Shown piece after piece: positions 1 through 8,557 of a stretch of 64,000 nt of DNA. Origin of the DNA: an uncultured Lachnospiraceae bacterium (lineage in GTDB: Bacteria; Bacillota; Clostridia; Lachnospirales; Lachnospiraceae); assembly GCA_947169385.1 (NCBI GenBank), contig CAMVPR010000001.1, positions 124,001-188,000 of the forward strand. Reading direction: 5' to 3'. How positions within the stretch are numbered: position 1 is the stretch's first letter; every line of letters starts with the position of its first letter. A model generated the notes under the pieces. That model was given only the letters and a program-made list of their open reading frames with translations, did no database searches and was not told where the DNA came from. The translations under genes were made by a program, and so were the position numbers.

Positions 1-1109
1 CCAGACTCCTTCTGATCAGGCTTCTCCTCTTCTTTCTCCGGTTCCTCCTCAACTGATGATTCCTTGATGTCATAGGATTCAAATGTAATATCATCCTCTT
101 CGTAATAGCCCTGATAGTCGTCGCTCTCTGTCAACTCGCCCTCGCCATAGTAGGAACTCTCCTCTGCCATAATGGCATTAACCTCTTTTAGAAGGTTGAT
201 ATCGTCAACATTTGCCGTAGAGAACTCTTCTATGTCGAGATCTATAGGATAATTATTACATCTTGAAAACAGCAATCCAAAAGTTCCGGCACCACAGTTA
301 CAGCTTATAGCCGAACCGGCGTTAACGATAAATATATGATTGAACTTAAATATTCTGTCAGTCAAAACCCTGATGTACTCAAGCTCGTTAAGATCAAGTC
401 CTGCATGAGTTATAAAGAGAATGTCTTTATTAATCGACTCAGGATCCCTTAAACAGCTTCTGATGTAACGATCAACCACATGCGTCCATTTGCCGAGGCT
501 AACACCACCGACTTTGATGTCGCTCTTCTTCATGACGAGTTTCGGGTGAAGCATAAGTCTCTCACATATCTTCTGAACCTTTGGAGACACTCGGTTAGCT
601 CGCACCATATTGTCAAAATATTTGATAATAAAGCTTGAAGAAACCTTCTTAGAAAGCTCCTTGATTGCTTTAACTATGTTGTCATACTCTTCACCATTCT
701 TGACCATGGTTGCTATCTTAAGTACCACAATTCCAAGTCCTGAAGAAATCTGACCTGTATCATACACTTCCACATTGTCATATTGTTGGGCGGCCTCAAC
801 GGCATTACCATATCCTCTTCCGACACGGCACCCTATTGACAAATGAATAACTTTCTCATAAGACTGACTAAGCGGCTTAAAATACTCATCGTATTCGCTA
901 ACCTCAGGAGCAGCCGAATGTGCAGCAGTCTTATTACTCTTCATTGAATCAAGAAGTCCCCTTGAATCAATCTCAACATTATCTTTAAACCTACCCTTAG
1001 CAGTCACAACGTAATAGGGTATTACCTCAACAGGTAACTTTGAATACAGATCTCTAGGAATGTCGCACACACTGTCAGTCGAAATTATGATATCGTACTG
1101 CTTATTCAT
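1..1109 (-). CDS. DegV family protein, C-terminus cut by window edge
   Basis: The reading frame starts at the ATG at 1109 and is still open at base 1, so the C-terminus is missing. The translation begins with the DegV hallmark STDSVCDIP and continues with HLSIGCRVGRGYGNAVEAA and SCNCGAGTFGLLF. Known DegV proteins bind a fatty acid between two alpha/beta lobes and act with fatty-acid kinase; that role is family knowledge. After about residue 290 the visible part becomes very acidic (runs of Glu and Asp), an extension usual DegV proteins lack. The start overlaps the stop of the upstream histidine kinase by one base (TGATG), suggesting translational coupling and one operon with the two signalling genes upstream. 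Confidence 0.85.
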   Translation of the reverse strand, partial: MNKQYDIIISTDSVCDIPRDLYSKLPVEVIPYYVVTAKGRFKDNVEIDSRGLLDSMKSNKTAAHSAAPEVSEYDEYFKPLSQSYEKVIHLSIGCRVGRGYGNAVEAAQQYDNVEVYDTGQISSGLGIVVLKIATMVKNGEEYDNIVKAIKELSKKVSSSFIIKYFDNMVRANRVSPKVQKICERLMLHPKLVMKKSDIKVGGVSLGKWTHVVDRYIRSCLRDPESINKDILFITHAGLDLNELEYIRVLTDRIFKFNHIFIVNAGSAISCNCGAGTFGLLFSRCNNYPIDLDIEEFSTANVDDINLLKEVNAIMAEESSYYGEGELTESDDYQGYYEEDDITFESYDIKESSVEEEPEKEEEKPDQKES

Positions 1110-3160
1110 CAGCGCTCCACCCCCTTACCTAAGTATTTGCTTATAATCTTTCTCAATGAGCAAGACTCAATAGGCTTAGACATGAAGTCATCAAAGCCCT
1201 CCCTCTTGAAGTCTTCTCTCGCTGAGCTGACTGCATTTGCCGTCAAAACTATAATCGGAACATTCTTATAACGTCCTCCCCTAATCTCTCTGATTGCCCT
1301 CATAGCCTTGATTCCATTCATCTCAGGCATCATATAATCCATAAAGATTATATCGTAATCCTTAGAAGAACACATCTCGATTGAAACCTCACCGCTGTTA
1401 GCAGTCTCAGACTCAACGCCCATCTGACTCAATACTCCGTTAGCGACCATGAGATTCATATCATCGTCGTCAACCACCAGCGCAAGCTTGCCTGAATAAT
1501 CCTCCTTGCTGATTACCGTCTTATCCATGACACCATCAACTGTGTTCTGGAGATAATTGATTACATTGAGCGTAAATATAGGCTTAGATATAACGGTAGC
1601 CAAGCTGCCCTTCCTAAGTCTGAAATCAGGCTCTCCAAATACACATACAGGCTTATAGCTCGCAATCTTGTCAATAAATACGGGCTCGCTACGGTATACA
1701 TTAGCAGCAATGAAGAGGTGGGTGAATCCACCCCTCTCCATCTTGTCCTTGACCTCTTCCATTGAGTAGGCGGCGCTAACATCCAAGCCCTTATAAGAAA
1801 CTATGTGATCAACCATACTCTGATAATACTGGGCAATCTCAGGTCTCACATACTTAGAATAGTTGAAGAAATACAGAATCTTGTACTTCTCCGGATTCTC
1901 CATCTCAAATGCAGGCGACTTATCTATAACCTTAGAAGGAATCGTCACATGCACGTGAGTACCCTCGTTAGGCTTACTCTCCAGGAATACATAACCGTTC
2001 ATTGCACTTACAATCTGCTGAACAATGGTAAGTCCTAAACCTAAACCGCCTCTTTTTCTCTCGGAACTGCTGTCAACAATATAGATACCGTTGAACAACT
2101 TCTCCTGCTCTTCCCTCGTGATACCGCAACCGGTATCGTGAATATCTATGTTAAGATTAACCCCGTATTCCTCCTCTCTTGTCCATACGTGCATGTAACC
2201 ACCGCCGACAAAAGTGAATTTAATTGAGTTATCCAACAATCTTACGATTAGGTTCTTGATTGCGTGAGGATCTCCCTCTAACACTCTCGGAAGATTCTGC
2301 TCAACATCAATTGCGAACTCAAGCCTCCCGTTTCTGTTAAGCTTAAATGCCTCGGAAACAGCATCATTGATGACTGACAAAGGCTCATACTCTGTATAAT
2401 TAAGAGTGAATCTATCATTCTGAAGCTCAGAGTAAAGAAGAACATCATCAACCTGACGAGTAAGTCGTCTGGCTGAATTCTTGATATTAAGCGCGTTGCG
2501 TTTATCCTGACCTGCAAGTCTTGAATTGAGCATGATATCACTCGTTCCACGAATTGCATTGATAGGAGTTCTTAGCTCGTGAGACATGTTGGCAAGGAAT
2601 CTCTCATTCTCTTTCTCGGCGGCAATAAGCTCTGCCTTAACATCGTCAATCTCATCTTTAGAAGATTCATCTAACTTAATAAAATGATTGGAAATGCATG
2701 TTGCTGATATAAGACACACGACTCCGAGAGCTATACGCGAGTATACAATCGGTGCTGTATGGGCATGCAAATACCCGGTAATAAATATATTCTCTAAAAT
2801 ATAGAAAATGTATGAAAGACCAATAATACTGATGAGCTTACGATCCTTGACCCTTGCAAGAAGGATAATCAAAAGACATAGTATAATCGGAATGTCTGTA
2901 ATAGGTCCGTCGTGATAGCCATAGTAAATAAGCGCCAACAGAATAAGCGTGACGTAAAAGTATATCCTCTGGCTCGGCGTACCTAAATCAGTAATATGCG
3001 CTATCCACATAGAAATAGCGGCGACCGCAAGCGGATAAAGAGCAATTGTATCCCACCCCGAAATAACTATAATAACCCCTAAAAGTATTCCGAAAACCGT
3101 AAACACTATCAGTAAAAGTACATGTAATGTTATCTGATTCTCCTGACTCTCCTGACCCAT
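1109..3160 (-). CDS. Membrane-bound hybrid sensor histidine kinase
   Basis: The N-terminal ~165 residues contain about five or six hydrophobic segments with very short loops, so the sensor is a membrane domain without a large extracellular part. After a short coiled coil comes a HisKA domain with the phospho-acceptor motif NMSHELRTPINAI, then a HATPase domain with DTGCGI and GLGLGLTIV. A C-terminal receiver follows, with an acidic cluster (VVDDDD) and the phospho-acceptor Asp in FMDYMMPEMNG. The segment between ATPase and receiver resembles a degenerate second receiver. The ATG at 3160 is preferred over the GTG at 3166 because the GGGAG site sits 8 bases before it. The gene overlaps the upstream HD-GYP regulator stop by a few bases or abuts it, so the two are probably co-expressed and form one phosphorelay. 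Confidence 0.9.
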   Translation of the reverse strand: MGQESQENQITLHVLLLIVFTVFGILLGVIIVISGWDTIALYPLAVAAISMWIAHITDLGTPSQRIYFYVTLILLALIYYGYHDGPITDIPIILCLLIILLARVKDRKLISIIGLSYIFYILENIFITGYLHAHTAPIVYSRIALGVVCLISATCISNHFIKLDESSKDEIDDVKAELIAAEKENERFLANMSHELRTPINAIRGTSDIMLNSRLAGQDKRNALNIKNSARRLTRQVDDVLLYSELQNDRFTLNYTEYEPLSVINDAVSEAFKLNRNGRLEFAIDVEQNLPRVLEGDPHAIKNLIVRLLDNSIKFTFVGGGYMHVWTREEEYGVNLNIDIHDTGCGITREEQEKLFNGIYIVDSSSERKRGGLGLGLTIVQQIVSAMNGYVFLESKPNEGTHVHVTIPSKVIDKSPAFEMENPEKYKILYFFNYSKYVRPEIAQYYQSMVDHIVSYKGLDVSAAYSMEEVKDKMERGGFTHLFIAANVYRSEPVFIDKIASYKPVCVFGEPDFRLRKGSLATVISKPIFTLNVINYLQNTVDGVMDKTVISKEDYSGKLALVVDDDDMNLMVANGVLSQMGVESETANSGEVSIEMCSSKDYDIIFMDYMMPEMNGIKAMRAIREIRGGRYKNVPIIVLTANAVSSAREDFKREGFDDFMSKPIESCSLRKIISKYLGKGVER

Positions 3161-3162
3161 AA

Positions 3163-4551
3163 TCACTTCTCCCTCATGTCATAATTAGTATCAGCATCTA
3201 TCATATCAAGCATATGTTGAGCAATAACAGGATCGAACTGCGATCCCATACCCTTAACAATCTCTTCCCTTACAACTGCCTGCGGAAGGGCATCACGGTA
3301 ACTTCTGTTAGAACTCATAGCATCATAACAGTCTGCGATACATACAATCCTTGCAATCTCAGGAATATCTTCCCCAGACAAACCATCAGGGTATCCCTTG
3401 CCATCGTATCTCTCATGGTGCCAATGCGCACCGATAGCAAGCTCAGGAAACTCTGAAATCTCTCTTAAGATCTTCCAGCCCATAACGGTATGACTCTTTA
3501 TAATCTCGTATTCCTCATCATTTAACTTACCCGGCTTATTGATAATATCGTTGGATATACCAATCTTACCGACATCATGAAGCATGGCAATATTGTATAT
3601 ATTCCTTACCTCTTCTTCGTTCTTACCCATACGAACCGCAATCTCCTTAGAGTATTCGGCGACACGGTTAGAGTGACCGTTGGTGTAAGAATCCTTGGCA
3701 TCTATAGAGCCTGAGAGAGCTGATACAAGCTGATCGAAAAGTCTCTTAACCTTGTTATTGCTCTCAACTAAATCCGTAGTCTTACGATTAACCTCTTCAT
3801 TCAGGAAATCTTGAAGCTTCTTAAGCTCTAATATCCTCCTGATACGCTCTTTCATAATCTCAGGAATAAACGGCTTTCTGATAAATTCCATAGCTCCAAG
3901 CTTAAATAACTCAAGCTCTGTATCCTCATCGTCCTCAGCTGTTATAAATACGGTCGGAATGTCCGCACATCCCTCAATCTTCTTGATATTCTCGAAAGTC
4001 TCCTTGCCATCCATCTCCGGCATATTAATGTCCAAAATGACAAGGTCAGGAACCGTCTGATTAACGAATTCAATAGCTTCCGCACCTGACGAAACACAAC
4101 TCACACGATAGGTCTCCTCAAAAACCATCTTCATCATCATGTGATTCATCGGCTCATCATCAACAACCAAAATGAGAGCTTTGTCACGCTCAACAAGAAT
4201 CTTCTTAACCGACTTTAGAAGTTCATCGGGAAGACAAGGCTTCTTGATAAATCCCTTAGCTCCATATCTGACCGCGTCAGACATGTCTTCCTTAGAAGTT
4301 GACGCAGTCAGAAACATTACCTTAGCGTCACTTATCGACTCGTCTCCTCTTATCTTCTCCAGTGTCTTTATTCCATTCATAACAGGCATCTCAACATCCA
4401 AAAGAAGTACATCGATATCTTCTCTCTTAAGAATATCTATACCTTCCTGGCCGGATTCAGCAGTAATAACCTCATATCCCGCTCCCTCAAGTATAAACTT
4501 AGTGCTAATTAAATTCATACTCTCATCATCAACAACCAAAATCTTTCCCAT
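3163..4551 (-). CDS. Double-receiver response regulator with HD-GYP output
   Basis: The start is placed at the ATG at 4551 (MGKILVVDDES), behind a GAGGAAAAG site; the frame extends upstream, but those residues look unlike any receiver. Two receiver domains follow each other (about residues 1-120 and 130-255), each with an acidic pair and a phospho-acceptor Asp (LLDVEMPVMNG and ILDINMPEMDG). After a coiled-coil linker comes an HD-GYP domain with HDVGKIGI and HHERYDGKGYP, all expected metal and substrate residues present. HD-GYP domains usually hydrolyse cyclic di-GMP. With the GGDEF proteins elsewhere in the window this points to cyclic-di-GMP signalling. It probably receives phosphate from the adjacent hybrid kinase. 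Confidence 0.9.
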   Translation of the reverse strand: MGKILVVDDESMNLISTKFILEGAGYEVITAESGQEGIDILKREDIDVLLLDVEMPVMNGIKTLEKIRGDESISDAKVMFLTASTSKEDMSDAVRYGAKGFIKKPCLPDELLKSVKKILVERDKALILVVDDEPMNHMMMKMVFEETYRVSCVSSGAEAIEFVNQTVPDLVILDINMPEMDGKETFENIKKIEGCADIPTVFITAEDDEDTELELFKLGAMEFIRKPFIPEIMKERIRRILELKKLQDFLNEEVNRKTTDLVESNNKVKRLFDQLVSALSGSIDAKDSYTNGHSNRVAEYSKEIAVRMGKNEEEVRNIYNIAMLHDVGKIGISNDIINKPGKLNDEEYEIIKSHTVMGWKILREISEFPELAIGAHWHHERYDGKGYPDGLSGEDIPEIARIVCIADCYDAMSSNRSYRDALPQAVVREEIVKGMGSQFDPVIAQHMLDMIDADTNYDMREK

Positions 4552-4688
4552 AAGCTTTTCCTCATATGTTTCAAACAAAAAAACCGTATTCCATATGTAC
4601 CTTGTGTCAAATGCATACACACTCTTAAAGATACCATAAAATACAGTTTTTTTCAATGTTTTTATGTAGTTGCAGGGGGGCTTAGACC

Positions 4689-5594
4689 CTACTGAAGCAG
4701 TTCAAATCTATAGCCTTTATCTCTGGCCTGATCAATCAAGTCAGGTAGAATTGCAGCATTTGTCGAAGAAATACCATGCAAGAGATAGATTGAGCCCGGC
4801 GCCAGGCAATCTACGGCATTCTGTAACGACTCGCCTACAGGCGGCTGGTCCTCAACAACCCAGTCATGATGAGCGAAACTCCAGAACACTGCCCTATAGT
4901 TGCAATTATTAACAACCGCAAGTCCCTGCTCAGAGAACTTGCCCTCAGGATAGCGCCACAAATGCATCTGATAGTTATAATTCTTAAGAGCTGCATCGTT
5001 GACATCCATAATCTCTTTGGTCTGTTCCTCAACTGACTTGGCAGCCATGTTAGTATGAGAAACGCTGTGGTTACCAAGCTCGTGACCCTCATTTATTATT
5101 CTGTTACATATCTCCTTCTGGTTGTTAACAACATCAAGCGTTGCAAAGAACACTGCAGGCACATCCTTCTCCTTCAAGGTATCTAAGATATCAGTGGTAG
5201 CCTCGTTGGTGTATCCTATGTCAAATGTAAGATATATCACCTTATCTTCCTTGTCTTCCATAGGCGCGATAAAGTACGCGTTAAAATCCTTAAATTTATC
5301 CTGATACATTACAGCACCTGCCGAGCGGTTAAGGTCATCTCTCGGTCCGCCCGATCCCCACTCTATAAGTTCACTGCTGTACTTGGAAATATCAAGCTGT
5401 TCGTTGTTAAGTGCAGTTCCTGTAACCTCAGGCTCTGCCTCTGTTGTAGTAGCAGCCTCCGTTACCTCCTCCGTAACCTCGGCCTTCTTATTGACATCCG
5501 AGCTTTTGGATTCCGACTTCTCTGACTTGCCGCAAGCCGTAAGTCCAACAACCAACATCACGCTTACCAGTAAAGCTAAATAAAATCTCTTCAT
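4689..5594 (-). CDS. Polysaccharide deacetylase lipoprotein, PdaA-like
   Basis: A lipoprotein signal peptide ends in a lipobox (VGLTAC), followed by a Ser/Thr/Glu-rich spacer, so the enzyme should be anchored outside the membrane. From about residue 118 there is a NodB-type polysaccharide deacetylase domain. Motif 1 reads TFDIGYTNEA, close to the TFDNGYENG of Bacillus PdaA rather than the usual TFDDGP, and motif 2 is HELGNHSVSH with both zinc-binding histidines. Further motifs WRYPEG and LLHGIS match the later conserved blocks. PdaA removes acetyl groups from muramic acid to form muramic lactam in spore cortex; that this gene does the same is inference. It lies 12 bases downstream of a GH25 muramidase gene and probably shares its transcript. 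Confidence 0.85.
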   Translation of the reverse strand: MKRFYLALLVSVMLVVGLTACGKSEKSESKSSDVNKKAEVTEEVTEAATTTEAEPEVTGTALNNEQLDISKYSSELIEWGSGGPRDDLNRSAGAVMYQDKFKDFNAYFIAPMEDKEDKVIYLTFDIGYTNEATTDILDTLKEKDVPAVFFATLDVVNNQKEICNRIINEGHELGNHSVSHTNMAAKSVEEQTKEIMDVNDAALKNYNYQMHLWRYPEGKFSEQGLAVVNNCNYRAVFWSFAHHDWVVEDQPPVGESLQNAVDCLAPGSIYLLHGISSTNAAILPDLIDQARDKGYRFELLQ

Positions 5595-5606
5595 TGTTAA
5601 CCTCCA

Positions 5607-6758
5607 TCATTTGGGATATTTAGTAAATGTATATTTGTCTTTGTAAAGCACATCTAAATCAACATAAGTCCCTATGCCATTTAAATGCCCTGTGCTTCCC
5701 TTCTGCCACATAATATAATCGCCGTTGTAGTCGGTAGAATCAGCGTACTGAGCCACCCAGACCGGATGTCCATTAGGTCTCCACACAGATTCAAGGTAAT
5801 TCTTGCTTCCATAAAGCATTGCTTCGTATCCGTATTGCTCGACTTCATTGGCAAATGCATAAAAGCACTCGTTGAACTCTCTAATGCTCACATGATAATC
5901 TTCCATATTGGTGAAATCTTCCCAATCGTAAGCAATCGGAAAATCAAGTTCCTCGCCATCCAAAAGTCCCATCATGTAACTGACATTAGACTTGACCTCA
6001 TCAATAGTACTCTCTTCGCCTGCCCAGTATATTCCAACCTTTAGTCCCGCTGCCTTGGCATTCCTTATGTTGGCTGCGTAGTATCTGTCCTCATAGGTCT
6101 CGCCGTCGTCATAGCCGCCTATTCTTATTATCGCGAACTTGCACCCTGAAGCAGCGACCTTGTTAAAATCAATGTCATTCTGCCATCTTGATACATCGAT
6201 TCCCAAAATAGTGTTGGAATTCTTGTACTTCTTCTTGAATGTTTTGAATTTATACCAGTCGTAGGAAGGTTTAGAAGTGTTCTTCTTAGATGATGTCTTC
6301 TTCTTAACCGTAACGTTCATCTGCTGTTTAAGCTTGTTACCTGACTTATCCTTAATCACAACCTTAACAGGATAAGCCCCCACTGTTGAAGTATCAATCT
6401 CACCCTTGACCTTGATCTTAGGATTACTGTCGTAGTCATCAATGTATCCCACATACTTATGAATGTCAAACTCGTCACCGACATTTATAACCGGATATGA
6501 GTTGCAGTAAGTAAATATCGGAGCGCTAGTGTCGTCATAGGGCTCTTCGGTTGTAGATTCTTCAGTTGTCTCCTCCTCGGTAGTAACCTCCTCAGTCGTC
6601 ACTTCCTCAGTAGTTGAAAGTTCGGTGGTTGTTGTTTCATTTGCCAAAATATCCTTATAACGTTCTTCGTTACGATTCATCCTGCCTGTGATAATCATTA
6701 TTACCACTACGACGAATAACGCGCCAAAAAAAGCACCGAATATTGTTGATTTCTTCAT
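5607..6758 (-). CDS. Membrane-anchored GH25 muramidase with Ig-like domain
   Basis: One N-terminal transmembrane segment is followed by a low-complexity linker rich in Thr-Thr-Glu (residues ~42-72), then a bacterial Ig-like domain of the DUF5011 kind (residues ~80-150, ending in MNVTVKKK). A glycoside hydrolase family 25 domain makes up the C-terminal half. It starts with LGIDVSRWQ and carries the catalytic acid motif YDWEDF. GH25 enzymes cleave the bond between N-acetylmuramic acid and N-acetylglucosamine. The Thr/Glu linker is shared in style with the divergent transglutaminase-like protein. Together with the deacetylase 12 bases downstream this looks like a cell-wall remodelling operon. 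Confidence 0.9.
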   Translation of the reverse strand: MKKSTIFGAFFGALFVVVVIMIITGRMNRNEERYKDILANETTTTELSTTEEVTTEEVTTEEETTEESTTEEPYDDTSAPIFTYCNSYPVINVGDEFDIHKYVGYIDDYDSNPKIKVKGEIDTSTVGAYPVKVVIKDKSGNKLKQQMNVTVKKKTSSKKNTSKPSYDWYKFKTFKKKYKNSNTILGIDVSRWQNDIDFNKVAASGCKFAIIRIGGYDDGETYEDRYYAANIRNAKAAGLKVGIYWAGEESTIDEVKSNVSYMMGLLDGEELDFPIAYDWEDFTNMEDYHVSIREFNECFYAFANEVEQYGYEAMLYGSKNYLESVWRPNGHPVWVAQYADSTDYNGDYIMWQKGSTGHLNGIGTYVDLDVLYKDKYTFTKYPK

Positions 6759-6946
6759 AGTTATACTCCGTTTCTTTATTCGCTACGATTATACAACGAT
6801 ACAGACAATATTTCAAACCAAAATGGGTAATCTAAACCTGTCTCCCGCTAATAGGATAATCAAAATATTATAAATTAACCCTTATTATTTTCACAGTTTC
6901 GTCGTATAATTATATATAGGTTTTAGACTTGAAGGGATGTGGTTAC
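6759..6946. promoter_or_regulatory. Divergent promoter region
   Basis: This spacer separates the muramidase (minus) from the transglutaminase-like gene (plus). A TATAAT box is visible on the plus strand at 6905-6910, about 40 bases before the start codon, with only a weak -35 match upstream. No clear operator was found. Confidence 0.5.
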
Positions 6947-8524
6947 ATGATTAAGGCTTTCAAGAGAATAGTTGCATTTGCAGTGGCAATTACACTGGCT
7001 TTTTCTATAGTACCTGTGCACTCATATACAGTTCAGGCTACAGAATCTTCCTACACGCCGCCGACCGGCGACTTAAAGCCTGTGGTCGGAATCAGGATTG
7101 ATGAATTATCAATAGCAGGATTCAATCACAATCTCGCTATAAACAATTACATCTACGAAAGCTCTAACAATAACAACGACGTTTCAATAACAGACAGAAA
7201 CTGGGATAAGTACACATCAACTTATGTATTTGATCATATGAATGCAGAAGAGAAGTACTTGTACAACAATCTCAACGAAGTATGCAAAGAATTCATAAGC
7301 AGCGATATCGACGCTACATACATGAGCAATTTTTCGCAATACTTTTTGGAACCAGCAGCCTACAGCAATCTAAGCCAAGATGAGATTCAGAATGTGGTGC
7401 AACTTTTCGTTTATCAACATCCACAGTATTATTTCGCATCATTAACATTTCTTACCGGTGGCAAAGGCGTATACCTATCATGTTATGATGATTTTCATGA
7501 AGGTGAGACGAGAGCAGCAATCACCAACTCACTTTTTAACAAGGTTGACAGCCTTGTCAACTCAATAACTTACGCCAACAAAACCTATATAGGAATTGAG
7601 AAGGCTGCACACGCTCTTGTGTGTCAAATGCTCACTTATAAATCAAATGATTACGATCAGTCTATATACAGCGCTTTAACTACCGGCCAAACCGTATGCG
7701 CCGGATATTCCGGAACACTCGAGCTCTTACTAAATGCTGCCGGCGTTCCGACAACATTTGCATTCAGTTCATCCCACGCATGGAACAAGGTATACTTAGG
7801 CAACGGCTACTGGTACGCAGTCGATGCAACATGGGCGGATCAGAACACAACTATTCACTACGGCTGGTTCAACAAGTCTGACACTGCGGTTGCTTGGAAT
7901 GATAGAGACAACGAACATGTAATAGATCCAAGCGTTTCAGGTTACCTTCCGGTATGCCCTTATTCGCTTATGAACGACTATGAAGCTAGTAATATTGTTA
8001 CCACTGAAGACGCTACCACGGCAGAATCAGCAACAACTGAAGAATATGTAACCGAAGACACTAAAACCACTGAGGCCACTACTACCGAAGCTACTACAGA
8101 GGTTACAACAACCGAAGTTTCTACAACGACCGAAATTGCTACTACCACAGAGATTGCCACCACAACAGAAGCTCCGGCAACTACCCAAGCGATTACTACT
8201 ACCGAGGCAGCAACTACCACAGAAGCTATCGCTACAACAGAAGCTCCTCTTAAGAAACCGGTTATAAAGAAAGTTAAAGCATACAAGAATAAGATTAGAA
8301 TAACTATTAAGAACATTCCTGCTGTTTCATACTATGAAATTAAAGTCGGAACCAATAAAGCAATAACCAGAAATACTAAGAAAGTAACGACTACTGAGAA
8401 TGTTAAATACATCAAGAAGCTCAAGAGCAAGAGGTACTACATCAAGGTAAGACAAGTTCAATTCATTGATGATAAGCGGGTATTTTCTAAATGGTCTAAA
8501 GTCAAGTCAATAAAGGTTAAATAA
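6947..8524 (+). CDS. Secreted transglutaminase-like protein with Thr-rich linker
   Basis: The ATG at 6947 gives a normal signal peptide (MIKAFKRIVAFAVAITLAFS, processing near VQA-TES); a TTG 18 bases upstream would add residues that do not fit. The central part holds a transglutaminase-like domain. The Cys sits in QTVCAGYSGTLELLL, the His in SSHAWNKV and the Asp in WYAVDATWAD, so the Cys-His-Asp triad is complete. A region of about 100 residues made of Thr-Thr-Glu-Ala repeats follows, then a C-terminal ~95-residue lysine-rich domain resembling a fibronectin-III-like module seen in other clostridial surface proteins. It could act as a protease or cross-linker on the surface; the substrate is unknown. 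A strong terminator follows directly. Confidence 0.85.
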   Translation: MIKAFKRIVAFAVAITLAFSIVPVHSYTVQATESSYTPPTGDLKPVVGIRIDELSIAGFNHNLAINNYIYESSNNNNDVSITDRNWDKYTSTYVFDHMNAEEKYLYNNLNEVCKEFISSDIDATYMSNFSQYFLEPAAYSNLSQDEIQNVVQLFVYQHPQYYFASLTFLTGGKGVYLSCYDDFHEGETRAAITNSLFNKVDSLVNSITYANKTYIGIEKAAHALVCQMLTYKSNDYDQSIYSALTTGQTVCAGYSGTLELLLNAAGVPTTFAFSSSHAWNKVYLGNGYWYAVDATWADQNTTIHYGWFNKSDTAVAWNDRDNEHVIDPSVSGYLPVCPYSLMNDYEASNIVTTEDATTAESATTEEYVTEDTKTTEATTTEATTEVTTTEVSTTTEIATTTEIATTTEAPATTQAITTTEAATTTEAIATTEAPLKKPVIKKVKAYKNKIRITIKNIPAVSYYEIKVGTNKAITRNTKKVTTTENVKYIKKLKSKRYYIKVRQVQFIDDKRVFSKWSKVKSIKVK

Positions 8525-8526
8525 TA

Positions 8527-8557
8527 ATCAGGTGGAGATTGCTCCACCTGATTTTTT
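8527..8557 (+). terminator. Intrinsic terminator after transglutaminase-like gene
   Basis: An 11-base perfect stem (ATCAGGTGGAG with CTCCACCTGAT) with a 4-base loop is followed by six T residues. It ends the plus-strand gene and just touches the stop of the convergent GGDEF-like gene. Confidence 0.92.

Noticed and set aside
7978..8316. An open frame of 112 codons on the minus strand rich in Val, Ala and Ser
   Set aside because: It is the reverse of the Thr-Thr-Glu repeat region of the transglutaminase-like gene.
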